A DNA stretch of 64,000 nucleotides from Actinomycetaceae bacterium (GTDB lineage Bacteria > Actinomycetota > Actinomycetes > Actinomycetales > Actinomycetaceae), in the NCBI GenBank assembly GCA_028724905.1, contig JAQYTG010000002.1:124001-188000 (forward strand), read 5' to 3'. Each line of letters begins with the position of its first letter. The stretch's first letter is position 1. Below the pieces are notes generated by a model that saw only the letters and a list, made by a program, of their open reading frames with translations, was not told where the DNA came from and made no database searches. This document shows positions 1-9,215 of the stretch, in pieces. A program made the position numbers and the translations under genes.

Positions 1-546
1 TCTGTGGAAGCAGGCACACATCGCCTAGTGCGAATTTCTCCATTCGACAATCAGGGGCGCCGCCAGACGAGTTTCGCCGCTGTGGAGGTGATTCCGCTCA
101 TTGAGACGACCGACCATATCGACATTCCGGAGACGGATTTGAAAATCGACGTCTTCCGTTCGTCAGGCCCTGGTGGGCAGTCGGTGAATACCACGGATTC
201 GGCGGTGCGTATGACGCATCTTCCCACTGGCATTGTCGTCTCCATGCAGGATGAGAAATCTCAGATCCAGAACCGCGCCGCTGCGCTGCGGGTCTTGCAG
301 TCACGGCTGCTGCAACTTCGCCGAGAAGAAGAAGAGGCGAAGAAGAAAGAACTCGCAGGTGACGTCAAAGCCTCGTGGGGCGATCAAATGCGCAATTACG
401 TGCTGCATCCGTATCAGATTGTGAAAGATCTACGAACCGGATACGAAGAGGGCAATACGGATGCCGTGTTCGACGGTGAGATTGACGGCTTTATTGATGC
501 CGGAATCCGCTGGCGAGCAGGGCAAGAAGTAGGGCAAGGAGAGTAG
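1..546 (+). CDS. prfB: Peptide chain release factor 2, 3' part (5' end outside window)
   Basis: Release factor 2 recognises UGA and UAA stop codons in the ribosomal A site and triggers hydrolysis of peptidyl-tRNA. The reading frame is open from the first base, so the gene is cut by the window edge; about 181 C-terminal residues are visible out of roughly 370 in the family. The catalytic GGQ motif lies in [20 protein letters not shown] near residue 58 of the visible part. It is followed by the usual basic helix ([18 protein letters not shown]) and the C-terminal [20 protein letters not shown] block. The [20 protein letters not shown] stretch at the start is typical of RF2 rather than RF1. Downstream is ftsE, which is a common actinobacterial order. 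The identity is very secure; the stop-codon recognition domain cannot be checked here. Confidence 0.97.
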   Translation, partial: SVEAGTHRLVRISPFDNQGRRQTSFAAVEVIPLIETTDHIDIPETDLKIDVFRSSGPGGQSVNTTDSAVRMTHLPTGIVVSMQDEKSQIQNRAAALRVLQSRLLQLRREEEEAKKKELAGDVKASWGDQMRNYVLHPYQIVKDLRTGYEEGNTDAVFDGEIDGFIDAGIRWRAGQEVGQGE

Positions 547-769
547 CGGTAACGCCATAGTAGCAGAGCGCAACGAGCACAGCGGAGATAACTAACGGGG
601 TAGAAAACGGGACGGAAAAGCAGCTGGGAGGCAAACATCTGAGAGACAAACAGGGCAGCAGACGTGAAACAGGGAGTAAAAAGGCGTGTCTACGGCGCGC
701 CTTGCCGTGCTTGCGCGAAGCACCCTTTAAGGTAAGTATGAATTTTAGTCTGCTGAAGCTGGATGATTC

Positions 770-1459
770 ATGATTACATTTGAAAATGTCTCCAAGGTGT
801 ATATCAAGGGCGCGGCTCCTGCTCTCGAAAATGTGTCGCTCAATATCGAGCGCGGCGATTTCGTGTTTCTGGTAGGGGCATCGGGTTCGGGTAAGTCCAC
901 GATGCTGGGGTTGATCTCTGCTGAAGAGCGCCCGACAGCTGGCAAAGTATTTGTGCTGGGCAAAGATCTGTCGAAAGTATCCGCGCGCCGAGTGCCGGCG
1001 CTGCGGCGTCAAATGGGCTATGTCTTCCAGGATTTTCGCTTACTCCAAGATAAGAACGTGTTTGATAACGTCGCTCTCGCTATGCAGGTGATCGGCAAGC
1101 CTCGGCACGCCATTGTAAAAGATGTGCCGCAGGTGCTTGAGCTCGTGGGGCTCAAAGGCAAAGAAAAGCGGGGGATGCACGAGCTCTCTGGCGGAGAGCT
1201 GCAGCGCGTGGTGATTGCCCGAGCGATGGTCAATCACCCAGACCTCTTGCTCGCAGATGAGCCCACCGGAAACCTTGATCACGAGACAGCACTGGGTATT
1301 ATGCGCCTGCTAGATCGGATTAATCGAACGGGTACGACGGTGGTGATGGCTACTCATGATTCTGCCATCGTCGATCAGATGCGCAAACGGGTAATTGAGC
1401 TTGTCGATGGCCATGTGGTGCGCGATCAGGAGCGCGGAGCTTATGGAGGGATGCGCTGA
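770..1459 (+). CDS. ftsE: Cell division ATP-binding protein FtsE
   Basis: This is the cytoplasmic ABC ATPase that pairs with FtsX at the division septum and drives activation of a periplasmic/extracellular cell-wall hydrolase. At 229 residues it has the normal family length. Visible motifs are Walker [10 protein letters not shown] (residues 36-44), the Q-loop YVFQDF (84-89), the signature LSGGE (139-143) and Walker B/D-loop [12 protein letters not shown] (159-170). The ATG at 770 has a weak GGA-type ribosome site just upstream. Its stop overlaps the ftsX start by one base (TGATG), so the two are translationally coupled. The 223 bp between prfB and ftsE may carry a promoter, but no clear one was seen. 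Confidence 0.97.
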   Translation: MITFENVSKVYIKGAAPALENVSLNIERGDFVFLVGASGSGKSTMLGLISAEERPTAGKVFVLGKDLSKVSARRVPALRRQMGYVFQDFRLLQDKNVFDNVALAMQVIGKPRHAIVKDVPQVLELVGLKGKEKRGMHELSGGELQRVVIARAMVNHPDLLLADEPTGNLDHETALGIMRLLDRINRTGTTVVMATHDSAIVDQMRKRVIELVDGHVVRDQERGAYGGMR

Positions 1460-2367
1460 TGCGACTTCGTTTTGTTTTGTCTCAGACGTTCAAGGGGCTG
1501 CGTTCCAATGCGGCGATGGCTTTTTCGGTCACGCTGGTGACGTTCGTATCGTTGCTGTTTCTGGGCGGCGCGGTGCTGCTGCAGTGGCAGATTAATTATT
1601 TGAAAAACGATTGGTACGACAAAGTGGAAGTCTCTGCTTTTATGTGCCCAGATAATTCAAAATCTCCCAACTGTGCGCAGGGGGAGGCGAGCCAACAGCA
1701 GATTGATGATATTCGAAGTTTTCTAGAGTCCGAACAGATGACTCCCTATGTGGAGAAAGTTTATTTCGAGACGAAAGAAGATGCGCTGGTAGCTTTTAAG
1801 AAGCAGATGGCAGATACCCCGTGGGCGGATGCCATCACGGCAGAACAGTTGCAATCGTCGTTTCGCGTGAAGCTGGTGGATCCGCAGAAATTCGAGATCG
1901 TCTCCGATGCACTCGCGGGGCGCCCGGGGGTGGAGTCTGTACAAGATCAGCGCGAACAGCTCGCTCCGCTTTTCAGAATTATGAACATTTTTACGATTAT
2001 TTCTGGCGGATTGGCCGCAGTGATGGTGGTGACGGCGATGCTGCTGATCCCCTCCACGATTCGGCTCTCTGCGATGTTCCGTAAGAATGAGACGGAGATT
2101 ATGCGCTATGTGGGGGCGTCGAACCGGATGGTACAGATGCCGTTTATCCTGGAGGGGATCCTTGCGGCGCTCGTGGGCAGTGTGCTGGCGATTGGTTCAC
2201 TGTGGCTGGTCGTTGGGGTCTTCATTAAGAATTGGGCGGCGGGATCGTGGATACATCTGCTCAGTGTGAAAGACGTTTTAGTGCTCGCGCCATTCTTGCT
2301 AGTGGCGGCCGTGCTGATAGCTAGCGTAGCTAGTTTTGTGGCGTTGCGTAGGTATACCAAAGTCTGA
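1459..2367 (+). CDS. ftsX: Cell division protein FtsX
   Basis: FtsX is the membrane partner of FtsE and transmits ATP-driven conformational change to a secreted peptidoglycan hydrolase. The 302-residue protein shows the family topology: a short cytoplasmic N-terminus, a first membrane helix at about residues 21-45, a large external loop at about 46-170, and three further helices in the C-terminal part (roughly 173-200, 223-250 and 270-295). The external loop contains FMCPDNSKSPNCAQG, whose two cysteines could form a disulfide; that is inference. The gene is coupled to ftsE and followed after about 90 bp by an M23 peptidase, the likely client of the complex. Confidence 0.96.
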   Translation: MRLRFVLSQTFKGLRSNAAMAFSVTLVTFVSLLFLGGAVLLQWQINYLKNDWYDKVEVSAFMCPDNSKSPNCAQGEASQQQIDDIRSFLESEQMTPYVEKVYFETKEDALVAFKKQMADTPWADAITAEQLQSSFRVKLVDPQKFEIVSDALAGRPGVESVQDQREQLAPLFRIMNIFTIISGGLAAVMVVTAMLLIPSTIRLSAMFRKNETEIMRYVGASNRMVQMPFILEGILAALVGSVLAIGSLWLVVGVFIKNWAAGSWIHLLSVKDVLVLAPFLLVAAVLIASVASFVALRRYTKV

Positions 2368-2459
2368 TGTAGCTTGCTTGATGGATCTCCTAGAGCGCAG
2401 AGATAGTGCAGTCGCAGAGGCAGTGCGGGCAGACGAACAATGACGCGGAGGGTGTGGTG

Positions 2460-3797
2460 ATGAAAGGTAGATTAAAGCGACAGCTGTGCGTATACGTGGC
2501 GTTGGGAATGGGGGCTAGTTTGCTCATTCCAGGGGTATCGTTCGCCGCTGATCGGGATGATCTGGTGAACGAGCAATCTGCTTCGCAGCAAAAAATTACT
2601 CAGCTCAATGCAGACCTCGAGGGGCTGTCAGATGAGTTGCGTGAGGCAACCATTGCCTTGGTCACGACCCGCGATAAAATTCCAGGAGCTGAAGCGGAAC
2701 TAGCTAAGGCACAGGCGGAGCTTTCCGCTGCTCAGCGTGAAGCACAGGCCAATGCAGCGCTGCTGGCTGCTGCTGAAAAAGAACTGGCGGGCATTCAAGA
2801 AACTGCCATCGGTACAAATCGGCAGGTGAACGAGGCTCGGGCGTCTGTGGCTGAACTGGCTCGGCTTGCCTACCGTGGCGAGGCGCTGCCGAGCACCTTG
2901 GATCTTTTAGCGAATTCAGCTACCCCTGAAGAATTTATGAATATGTACCGCGTGAATGAGGCACTCACGCGGGCTCAAACCACAGCTTTGACACAATTTG
3001 AGCAAGACGCAGGACAGGTGCGTAATCGGCAGGCGCGTCAGAGTGCCGTCAAAGAAAGAGTGAATGAGCTCAAGCAGCAAGCGGATGCTCTGGTGAGGGT
3101 GCAGCAAGAGAAACAAGACGCTGCGGAGTATCGGCGTAATGAACTTAAGAGGCTGGAAAAGACGATCGCTGAAAAATCAGCGGTATTGGAGAGTCGAAAA
3201 GGCGAGGTGCAACGCCAGATTGATTCTGAAAACGCTGAGTATGCACAGATCACGAAGCAGATACAGGCTATCGACGCGGAAAACCGGCGAAAGGCTGCTG
3301 CGGCGGCCGCCGCAGCAGCCGCAGCCCAGAGGGATCAGGTGAGTAGTGATTCGGGCTCGTCTGAGCCATCAGGTGGCTCCTCCTGGGGCGGAGGTGGATT
3401 TATCCAATCTCCTATCCGTACCGATCTGTACGTGACGTCCTCTTACGGGTGGCGTATTCATCCGATCACGGGTTATGAGACGATGCACTACGGGGTGGAT
3501 CTTGCTGCAGGCTGCGGACTGCCACAGTATGCTGCCGCTCCTGGCACCGTCTCCTACGCTGGCTGGTATGGCGGTGGTGGCAACACCATTGCTATCAATC
3601 ACGGCATGAACGGTGGCTCCTCGTGGCTCACTCGCTATATGCATTTTGATTCGTTGAACGTGAGTGTTGGCCAGTACGTCGATCGCAATACCGTGATTGG
3701 CTACACTGGCACAACGGGAGGATCCACTGGTTGCCACGTCCACTTTGAGGTGTGGCAAGACGGCTCGACGATCAACCCGATGGGGCTGATTGGGTGA
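2460..3797 (+). CDS. Secreted coiled-coil M23 (LytM-type) peptidase, EnvC/PcsB-like FtsEX partner
   Basis: This is a predicted exported cell-wall hydrolase acting in septum splitting. I chose the ATG at 2460 (445 residues) because a GGAGGG ribosome site lies just before it and the protein then starts with a classic signal peptide: MKGRLKRQ, a hydrophobic core, and SFAAD as probable cleavage site. The frame itself is open further upstream, to 2406. Residues about 30-290 are a long coiled coil rich in Ala, Glu and Gln, followed by an alanine run and a Gly/Ser linker. The C-terminal peptidase domain carries the zinc motifs HYGVD and GCHVHFE, so it looks catalytically intact. Position directly after ftsEX and the coiled coil suggest it is the hydrolase activated by FtsEX, by analogy with EnvC and PcsB; direct degradation of peptidoglycan is inferred. 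Confidence 0.9.
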   Translation: MKGRLKRQLCVYVALGMGASLLIPGVSFAADRDDLVNEQSASQQKITQLNADLEGLSDELREATIALVTTRDKIPGAEAELAKAQAELSAAQREAQANAALLAAAEKELAGIQETAIGTNRQVNEARASVAELARLAYRGEALPSTLDLLANSATPEEFMNMYRVNEALTRAQTTALTQFEQDAGQVRNRQARQSAVKERVNELKQQADALVRVQQEKQDAAEYRRNELKRLEKTIAEKSAVLESRKGEVQRQIDSENAEYAQITKQIQAIDAENRRKAAAAAAAAAAAQRDQVSSDSGSSEPSGGSSWGGGGFIQSPIRTDLYVTSSYGWRIHPITGYETMHYGVDLAAGCGLPQYAAAPGTVSYAGWYGGGGNTIAINHGMNGGSSWLTRYMHFDSLNVSVGQYVDRNTVIGYTGTTGGSTGCHVHFEVWQDGSTINPMGLIG

Positions 3798-4156
3798 CGG
3801 CGCGGGAGCGCTGCTGAGGGTCGAAGACTCGCGTGAGGTTGCCACTGTGGTGGGGTGAGATGCTTCAACCCGTGTGCGCGGCGGCTTCAACTTGCGCGTG
3901 CTCGTGTCAATCTGCGGTGTGTGTGCGAGTGCGTGTGTGAGTTCGTGCTCGCGCGCTAGTCTTTTTTCGGCGTCACGATAAGATTTTATGGCGTCACTAG
4001 GCACCAAACGTCCTCAGCTAGGGTTTTCGGTATATGAGAAACTCGTGTCCGGAAAATGGAATAGGCGGCGTGCTCTGTGAATAGGCCATACACTTTCCAT
4101 GTGCTGAAAAAGTGTGCAACGTATAAACAGCCGGATAAGCAGCGAGAAGGTGCCCT
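3798..4156 (+). other. Intergenic region between the M23 gene and purF; smpB and ssrA absent
   Basis: No gene is seen in these 359 bp. In many actinobacteria smpB and the tmRNA gene follow ftsEX and a hydrolase, but no SmpB-like frame and no tmRNA-like ends were found here. GGCGTCAC occurs twice as a direct repeat (3969-3976 and 3990-3997) around an AT-rich core. TATAAA at 4122-4127 is a reasonable -10 box for purF, giving a leader of about 23 nt with a GAGAAGG ribosome site; no convincing -35 box was found. Confidence 0.5.
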
Positions 4157-5614
4157 ATGAGCGGCGACGGACGTTTGACGGCGGTGCTCAACCCAGATGA
4201 TATTGGCCAAGACGAGTGCGGAGTATTCGGGGTCTGGGCTCCTGGCGAGCAAGTTGCTCACCTAGCCTACTTCGGTATCTATGCACTCCAGCATCGTGGG
4301 CAAGAAGCAGCCGGTATCGCAGCGAGTGACGGCGAAAAGATCATGGTGTACAAAGATACCGGACTGGTATCCCAGATCTTTAACGAGGAGGCCTTACAGG
4401 GGTTGCCAGGGCATATTGCCATTGGACACGTGCGCTATTCCACCTCTGGAGATCGCTCATGGATCAATGCGCAGCCGATGCTGGGGCCTACGGAATTTGG
4501 CACAGTGGCTCTGGGGCACAACGGCAATCTCGTGAATGTGCGCGACCTGATGCGGCGCGTGCAGGAATTTTCTGGCAGTGATCTCTCTGGCGAACTCGGC
4601 CACGGCTCCTCCACAGACACTGCTGTGATGACGACGTTGATGGGCTCGATGAGCGGTTACGCCGATTTAGAGGATCTTGCCGTGGCGATGTTGCCCATGC
4701 TCGCAGGCGCTTTCTCACTGGTCTTTATGGACGAAAATACGCTCTATGCTGCGCGTGACCCGAACGGTTTCCGCCCGCTGGTGCTGGGCAAACTGGAGCG
4801 TGGTTGGGTGGTGGCCTCCGAGACGGCAGCTCTGGATATCGTGGATGCTACTTTCGTGCGGGAAGTAGAGCCAGGAGAGCTACTCATTATCAACGAAGAT
4901 GGCGTGCGCTCGCGGATTTTTTCCCAGCCAACTCCGCACGTATGCGCTTTTGAATACGTGTATCTCGCTCGGCCAGATACCCAAATCAGCGGGCGCCGTA
5001 TCAACTCAGTGCGCAACGCGATGGGTTGCCGGCTCGCCATTGAGCACGCCATCGACGCCGATATTGTGATCTCTACGCCAGATTCTGGTACTCCGGCTGC
5101 CATCGGCTACGCCCAAGAATCCGGCATCCCCTATGCGCAAGGGTTGGTGAAAAACGCCTATGTGGGGCGCACTTTCATCCGGCCAACGCAGGCGATGCGT
5201 CAGCTGGGTATCCGGCTCAAGCTCAATCCGTTACGGGAAGTGATCGAGGGCAAGCGTATCGTCGTGGTGGATGATTCTATTGTGCGTGGCAACACCCAGC
5301 GTCAGATCGTGAAGATGCTCAAACACGCGGGGGCAGCTGAAGTACACGTGCGCATTTCCTCGCCACCGGTAGCTTGGCCGTGCTTTTTCGGGATTGATTT
5401 TCCAACGCGCGGAGAGTTGATTGCGAATGCCCTCGATACCGACGCAATCCGCGATTCCCTCGGAGCTGATTCGTTGGGGTATCTCTCACTGCACGGTATG
5501 TATGCGGCGATTGGGTTGGAGCCAGGAAACCTCTGCACAGCTTGCTTTACTGGAGAATATCCGGTGCCGGTAGATCTACGCGAGCAGCGCGGGCAGGCGC
5601 GCTCGGCGTGCTAG
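4157..5614 (+). CDS. purF: Amidophosphoribosyltransferase (glutamine PRPP amidotransferase)
   Basis: PurF catalyses the first committed step of purine synthesis, making 5-phosphoribosylamine from PRPP and glutamine. The 485-residue protein has an Ntn-type glutaminase domain whose nucleophile is Cys21 (QDECGVFGV), exposed after removal of a 20-residue propeptide. The PRPP-binding loop RIVVVDDSIVRGNTQ lies at about 366-380. Cysteines in PHVCAFEY, WPCFFGIDFP and LCTACFTGEYP match the ligand set of the Bacillus-type enzyme that carries a structural 4Fe-4S cluster, so this copy is probably oxygen-sensitive. The start is supported by GAGAAGG. It is not followed by purM as in many actinobacteria; coaA lies convergent downstream. 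Confidence 0.97.
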   Translation: MSGDGRLTAVLNPDDIGQDECGVFGVWAPGEQVAHLAYFGIYALQHRGQEAAGIAASDGEKIMVYKDTGLVSQIFNEEALQGLPGHIAIGHVRYSTSGDRSWINAQPMLGPTEFGTVALGHNGNLVNVRDLMRRVQEFSGSDLSGELGHGSSTDTAVMTTLMGSMSGYADLEDLAVAMLPMLAGAFSLVFMDENTLYAARDPNGFRPLVLGKLERGWVVASETAALDIVDATFVREVEPGELLIINEDGVRSRIFSQPTPHVCAFEYVYLARPDTQISGRRINSVRNAMGCRLAIEHAIDADIVISTPDSGTPAAIGYAQESGIPYAQGLVKNAYVGRTFIRPTQAMRQLGIRLKLNPLREVIEGKRIVVVDDSIVRGNTQRQIVKMLKHAGAAEVHVRISSPPVAWPCFFGIDFPTRGELIANALDTDAIRDSLGADSLGYLSLHGMYAAIGLEPGNLCTACFTGEYPVPVDLREQRGQARSAC

Positions 5615-5680
5615 CTGAACTCTTTTGCAGTGCCAGCTGATTACAGTGCTAGCTGAGCCCTTTTACGCTGCGAAGCTGTT
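5608..5680 (+). repeat. Degenerate tandem repeat after purF
   Basis: Three related blocks begin with GTGCTAGCTGAAC, GTGCCAGCTGATT and GTGCTAGCTGAGC, two of them continuing with CTTTT or CCTTTT. The array starts at the purF stop codon and has no coding potential of its own. It resembles other short repeat patches in this window. Confidence 0.5.
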
Positions 5681-5829
5681 CCCTCTCTTACACGGCGAAG
5701 TTGTTTCAATGGTTGTTAGAGCTGCTAGCCAGGTTTGCTGGCTGCTTCGCTAGGACTCGCAAAGCTACCGGCTTGGGCTTCACAGAAGACACTGAGAAAA
5801 GGCACGGAAGCGCAAGAGGGTGACGACAA

Positions 5830-5883
5830 TGCTTACCGAAGACAAAATGCCTACCGAAGACAAAACGCTTACCGAAGACAACG
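5830..5883 (+). repeat. 18-bp tandem repeat, three copies, at the 3' side of coaA
   Basis: Three units of 18 bp (TGCTTACCGAAGACAAAA and close variants) sit head to tail and end only a few bases from the coaA stop codon (coaA is on the minus strand). The unit length is a multiple of three, but no supported gene covers it. Confidence 0.8.
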
Positions 5884-5887
5884 CGCG

Positions 5888-6871
5888 TCAAAGTTTGCGC
5901 AGCCGCACATTTTGCACGGAGTGATCTGCTCCTTTCGTGAGGATCACGGTGGCACGCGAGCGGGTAGGAGCTATGTTGTTGCGCAGATTCGGGAGATTGA
6001 TGGTGCGCCACACTTCGTGGGCGAGGGCATCCGCTTCAGTATCCGACAAGTGGGCATAAGAGCGGAAATAAGAGCGTTCATCAGCAAAAGCCGTGGCTCG
6101 CAACTGGTGGAAACGATCCACGTACCACGTCTCCAACGCATCCTCAGGGGCATCGAGATAGATCGAGAAATCGAAGTAGTCAGAGACGGCTCGAAATTCT
6201 CCATCGGTGCTGCTCATCCGAGGCGGCTGCAAGACATTCAGGCCCTCGACGATCAGCACGTCTGGATGATCGACGCTCACGAATGTGCCTGGCACAATAT
6301 CGTAAGAGACGTGGTCGTACACCGGCGCTCGCACATCGCCCTCGCCAGCTTTGACGGCCGCGAGAAAATCCAACAATGCGTGCCGGTTATAAGACTCTGG
6401 AAAGCCCTTTCTCCCTAGCAACCCTTGCTCCTGTAAGACGGCGTTCGGGTAGAGGAACCCATCGGTCGTCACCAGATCGACGTGCGGCGTCTGTGGCCAG
6501 CGCCGCAAAAGTTCGCGCAGCAGACGTGCAGCTGTGGATTTACCGACGGCTACAGAGCCAGCAATTCCAATGATCCACGGAGTTCGTGCCTCTTCTAAAC
6601 CCAGAAAATCGTGTGACTCGCTCAGGAGTGAACCAGTGTGGCGGGCGTACATTTGCAGCAAGGCAGACAGGGGACGGTAGACGGCGTTTGCCTCGTCAAT
6701 GCCAATAGGATCTCCCAAAGCGGCGAGATTACGTACGTCTGAATCTGTGAGCGGAAGCTCGGTGGCGGAGGCCAGCGAACGCCATTGCTCACTAGAAATC
6801 GTGATAAATGTGCCGCGTGCTTGTCCGCGCAGGGCATCTACAGTCTCGGCAGCTTCGTAGGTATCAGCCAT
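5888..6871 (-). CDS. coaA: Type I pantothenate kinase
   Basis: CoaA phosphorylates pantothenate, the first step of coenzyme A synthesis in the cytoplasm. The protein has 327 residues, close to the usual 310-320. The Walker A-like loop GIAGSVAVGKST spans residues 102-113. Other family blocks are VDLVTTDGFLYPNAVL, KGFPESYN and PVYDHVSYDIVPG, with VEGLNVLQPPR further on. CoaD, a later enzyme of the same pathway, is encoded at 37 kb. No clear ribosome site precedes the ATG; a weak GAGACT 6 nt upstream might indicate a leaderless mRNA, but this is uncertain. Confidence 0.97.
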   Translation of the reverse strand: MADTYEAAETVDALRGQARGTFITISSEQWRSLASATELPLTDSDVRNLAALGDPIGIDEANAVYRPLSALLQMYARHTGSLLSESHDFLGLEEARTPWIIGIAGSVAVGKSTAARLLRELLRRWPQTPHVDLVTTDGFLYPNAVLQEQGLLGRKGFPESYNRHALLDFLAAVKAGEGDVRAPVYDHVSYDIVPGTFVSVDHPDVLIVEGLNVLQPPRMSSTDGEFRAVSDYFDFSIYLDAPEDALETWYVDRFHQLRATAFADERSYFRSYAHLSDTEADALAHEVWRTINLPNLRNNIAPTRSRATVILTKGADHSVQNVRLRKL

Positions 6872-7334
6872 GAGCCCAGTCTCTCATGTTCAAAAAATGT
6901 GTGCACGTCGAATACGTCAAATACTGTCTGTGGAGTACGGGTGCCACGAGGCTGTGACGGCAGGTATCAGCTGTCAAGGGTGGCAAGGTGGTGGGAGTCA
7001 GGTAGAGCGCGGATGCGGGGCAGCAGATAGTGAGCGCTGGTGGTAAGTAGCGTGAGTGAAGAACGGAAAGTGCAGGGCAGAGAATGGAACTGGAAATATG
7101 GGCACGGGCGCGAGAGATGTGAGGTGACGAGATGTGAGTGCGGGCGCGGGAGATGCGAGCGGCCCTGCTGTGTCGCGGCCAGTTTCGATGGGAGGCGTGG
7201 GTGTGAGCGTGAGCAGATGCGGGTGACGAGATGCGGTAGCTGCGCGCAGTGGCGGCTACTAAGAGTGCGATGAAAGTTTCGCCATGCGTGCGGTGTGCAA
7301 GATTTTAGTTCACGCATTCGCTACCCTGTGATAT
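6872..7334. other. Divergent intergenic region coaA/glmS with G-rich repeats
   Basis: These 463 bp hold no supported gene. The middle part is purine-rich on the plus strand and contains repeated short words such as GTGACGAGATG (about 7122 and 7221), GGGCRCGGGCGCG and AGATGYGAG. It probably carries promoters for both flanking genes; only the glmS -10 box is clear. Confidence 0.45.
7322..7327 (+). promoter_or_regulatory. -10 box of glmS, leaderless start
   Basis: TACCCT is followed by 7 nt and then the glmS ATG, with no Shine-Dalgarno sequence in between. Transcription is therefore expected to begin at or next to the start codon. No good -35 box is visible. Confidence 0.55.
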
Positions 7335-9194
7335 ATGTGTGGAATCGTTGGATATGTGGGAGGCCGCGAGCTCTCCCATCGCCCATTAGATGTGGTGCTT
7401 GAAGGTCTGGAGCGTTTGGAATATCGGGGCTACGACTCAGCTGGCGTTGCCGTCAATTTTGGCGAGGGGATCGACGTGCGTAAACGGGCTGGGCGCGTTC
7501 AGCATTTGCGAGAATCCCTCAAAGAAAACGATATGCCCTGCGGCTACTCGGCGATTGGGCACACCCGCTGGGCTACGCACGGCCAACCTACGGATACCAA
7601 TGCTCACCCGCATTATTCGCAGACGAAAAATGTGGCGGTGGTGCACAACGGCATTGTGGAAAACTTTGCGCAGCTCAGAGAGGAGCTGGTGGGACGGGGG
7701 CACACGTTTAGCTCGCAGACGGATACCGAGGTAGCTGCGCACGTGCTTGGCGAAGAACTGGAGAAAACCGGTGATCTGTGCGCTGCGATGGCGAATGCCG
7801 TCACCCGATTAGAGGGCTCTTTTGCTCTGGTAGCTAGCGCAGTGGGCGAGCCCACAACGATTGTGGCAGCTCGGCGTAATTCACCATTGGTGGTTGGCCT
7901 CGGAGAGGGGGAGAATTTCCTCGGTTCGGATGTGGCGGCATTCATCGGATACACCAAGCGGGCTATGGCCATCGGGCAAGATCAAATAGTGGTGCTCCGC
8001 CCCGAGGGAGTAGAAGTGATGAACTTCGACGGCACCGCTGCACAAGCTGAGGTGTATGAGGTCGATTGGGACGTCAATGCCGCTATAACGGACGGCTTCG
8101 ATACTTACATGGAGAAAGAAATCCACGAGCAGCCACACGCCGTGTTGGAGACGCTGCTTGGCCGGCGCAATAAAGAGGGATATCTACAGCTTGACGACAT
8201 GAACATCACGGAGGCAGAGCTGCGCACGATCGACAAAATCATCGTGGTGGCCTGTGGAAGTGCTGCCTACGCAGGGCACGTTGCCAAATATGCGATTGAA
8301 CACTGGTGTCGCATCCCTGTGGAGGTGGAGCTCGCCCACGAATTTCGCTACCGCGATCCGGTGCTGAACGCGAAAACTCTCGTCGTGGCGATCTCACAGT
8401 CGGGAGAGACGATGGATACGCTGATGGCTGTACGCCACGCAGCAGAACAAGGCTCGCGGGTACTGGCTATCGTCAATGTCTACGGTTCGACGATCGCTCG
8501 TGAGGCAGACGCAGTACTCTACACGCACGCCGGCCCAGAGGTGGCAGTGGCCAGTACCAAAGCCTTTAGTGCCCAGATTGCGGCCGCCTATCTACTCGGC
8601 TTGTATTTAGCGCAGCTGCGGGGCAACAAATATCCCGATGAGGTGGCCACCTACCTCGATGAACTCGATAAAATGCCGAGCCGAATTGAACAGGTACTCG
8701 CTGGAGAAGAGCACGTGAAAGCGCTGGCGAGAGAATTTACAGACGTGACGTCAGTGCTGTTCCTTGGGCGTCATGTGGGATTTCCGGTGGCGCTGGAGGG
8801 AGCTCTCAAGCTCAAAGAGCTGTGCTATATCCATGCTGAGGGGTTTGCTGCAGGAGAACTCAAACATGGACCCATCGCGCTCGTGGAGCCAGGGATGCCG
8901 ATCTTTATGATTGTACCCACGCCGCGGCGGCCGCTGTTGCATTCGAAAGTGATCTCGGCGCTGGCGGAGGTGCGTTCGCGTGGAGCGCGGGTGATCGCCG
9001 TGGCAGAAGAGGGCGATCATGCTGTGGACGGGCAGGCAGATGCCATCATTCGGGTGCCGCTGTCTACTCCCACACTGATGATGCCGCTCGTCACGGTGGT
9101 GCCACTGCAGATATTTGCTTGTGAGCTGGCCAAATGTAAGGGGTATGACGTCGATAAACCTCGCAATCTAGCGAAGGCCGTCACTGTGGAATGA
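7335..9194 (+). CDS. glmS: Glutamine--fructose-6-phosphate aminotransferase (isomerizing)
   Basis: GlmS makes glucosamine-6-phosphate from fructose-6-phosphate and glutamine, the entry point to UDP-GlcNAc and peptidoglycan. The 619-residue protein starts with MCGIVGYVG, where Cys2 is the glutaminase nucleophile; this fixes the start exactly. The class II amidotransferase domain covers about residues 1-230 (RWATHGQPTD, HNGIVENF). Two SIS sugar-isomerase domains follow (VVACGSAAYAGHV, AISQSGETMDT). The C-terminus KPRNLAKAVTVE is the canonical active-site tail. The start codon lies 7 nt after a -10 box and has no ribosome site, so the mRNA is probably leaderless. I saw no glmS ribozyme. Confidence 0.98.
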   Translation: MCGIVGYVGGRELSHRPLDVVLEGLERLEYRGYDSAGVAVNFGEGIDVRKRAGRVQHLRESLKENDMPCGYSAIGHTRWATHGQPTDTNAHPHYSQTKNVAVVHNGIVENFAQLREELVGRGHTFSSQTDTEVAAHVLGEELEKTGDLCAAMANAVTRLEGSFALVASAVGEPTTIVAARRNSPLVVGLGEGENFLGSDVAAFIGYTKRAMAIGQDQIVVLRPEGVEVMNFDGTAAQAEVYEVDWDVNAAITDGFDTYMEKEIHEQPHAVLETLLGRRNKEGYLQLDDMNITEAELRTIDKIIVVACGSAAYAGHVAKYAIEHWCRIPVEVELAHEFRYRDPVLNAKTLVVAISQSGETMDTLMAVRHAAEQGSRVLAIVNVYGSTIAREADAVLYTHAGPEVAVASTKAFSAQIAAAYLLGLYLAQLRGNKYPDEVATYLDELDKMPSRIEQVLAGEEHVKALAREFTDVTSVLFLGRHVGFPVALEGALKLKELCYIHAEGFAAGELKHGPIALVEPGMPIFMIVPTPRRPLLHSKVISALAEVRSRGARVIAVAEEGDHAVDGQADAIIRVPLSTPTLMMPLVTVVPLQIFACELAKCKGYDVDKPRNLAKAVTVE

Positions 9195-9215
9195 ACTGGC
9201 ACTAGGATGGGCACT

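Noticed and set aside
3798..4156. Possible tmRNA gene after the M23 peptidase
   Set aside because: No tRNA-like ends, no CCA and no ANVALAA-type tag reading frame were found.
5735..6418. A 227-codon plus-strand frame with AYRRQN repeats
   Set aside because: Most of it is antisense to the well-supported coaA gene; the repeat part is the 18-bp array in the spacer.
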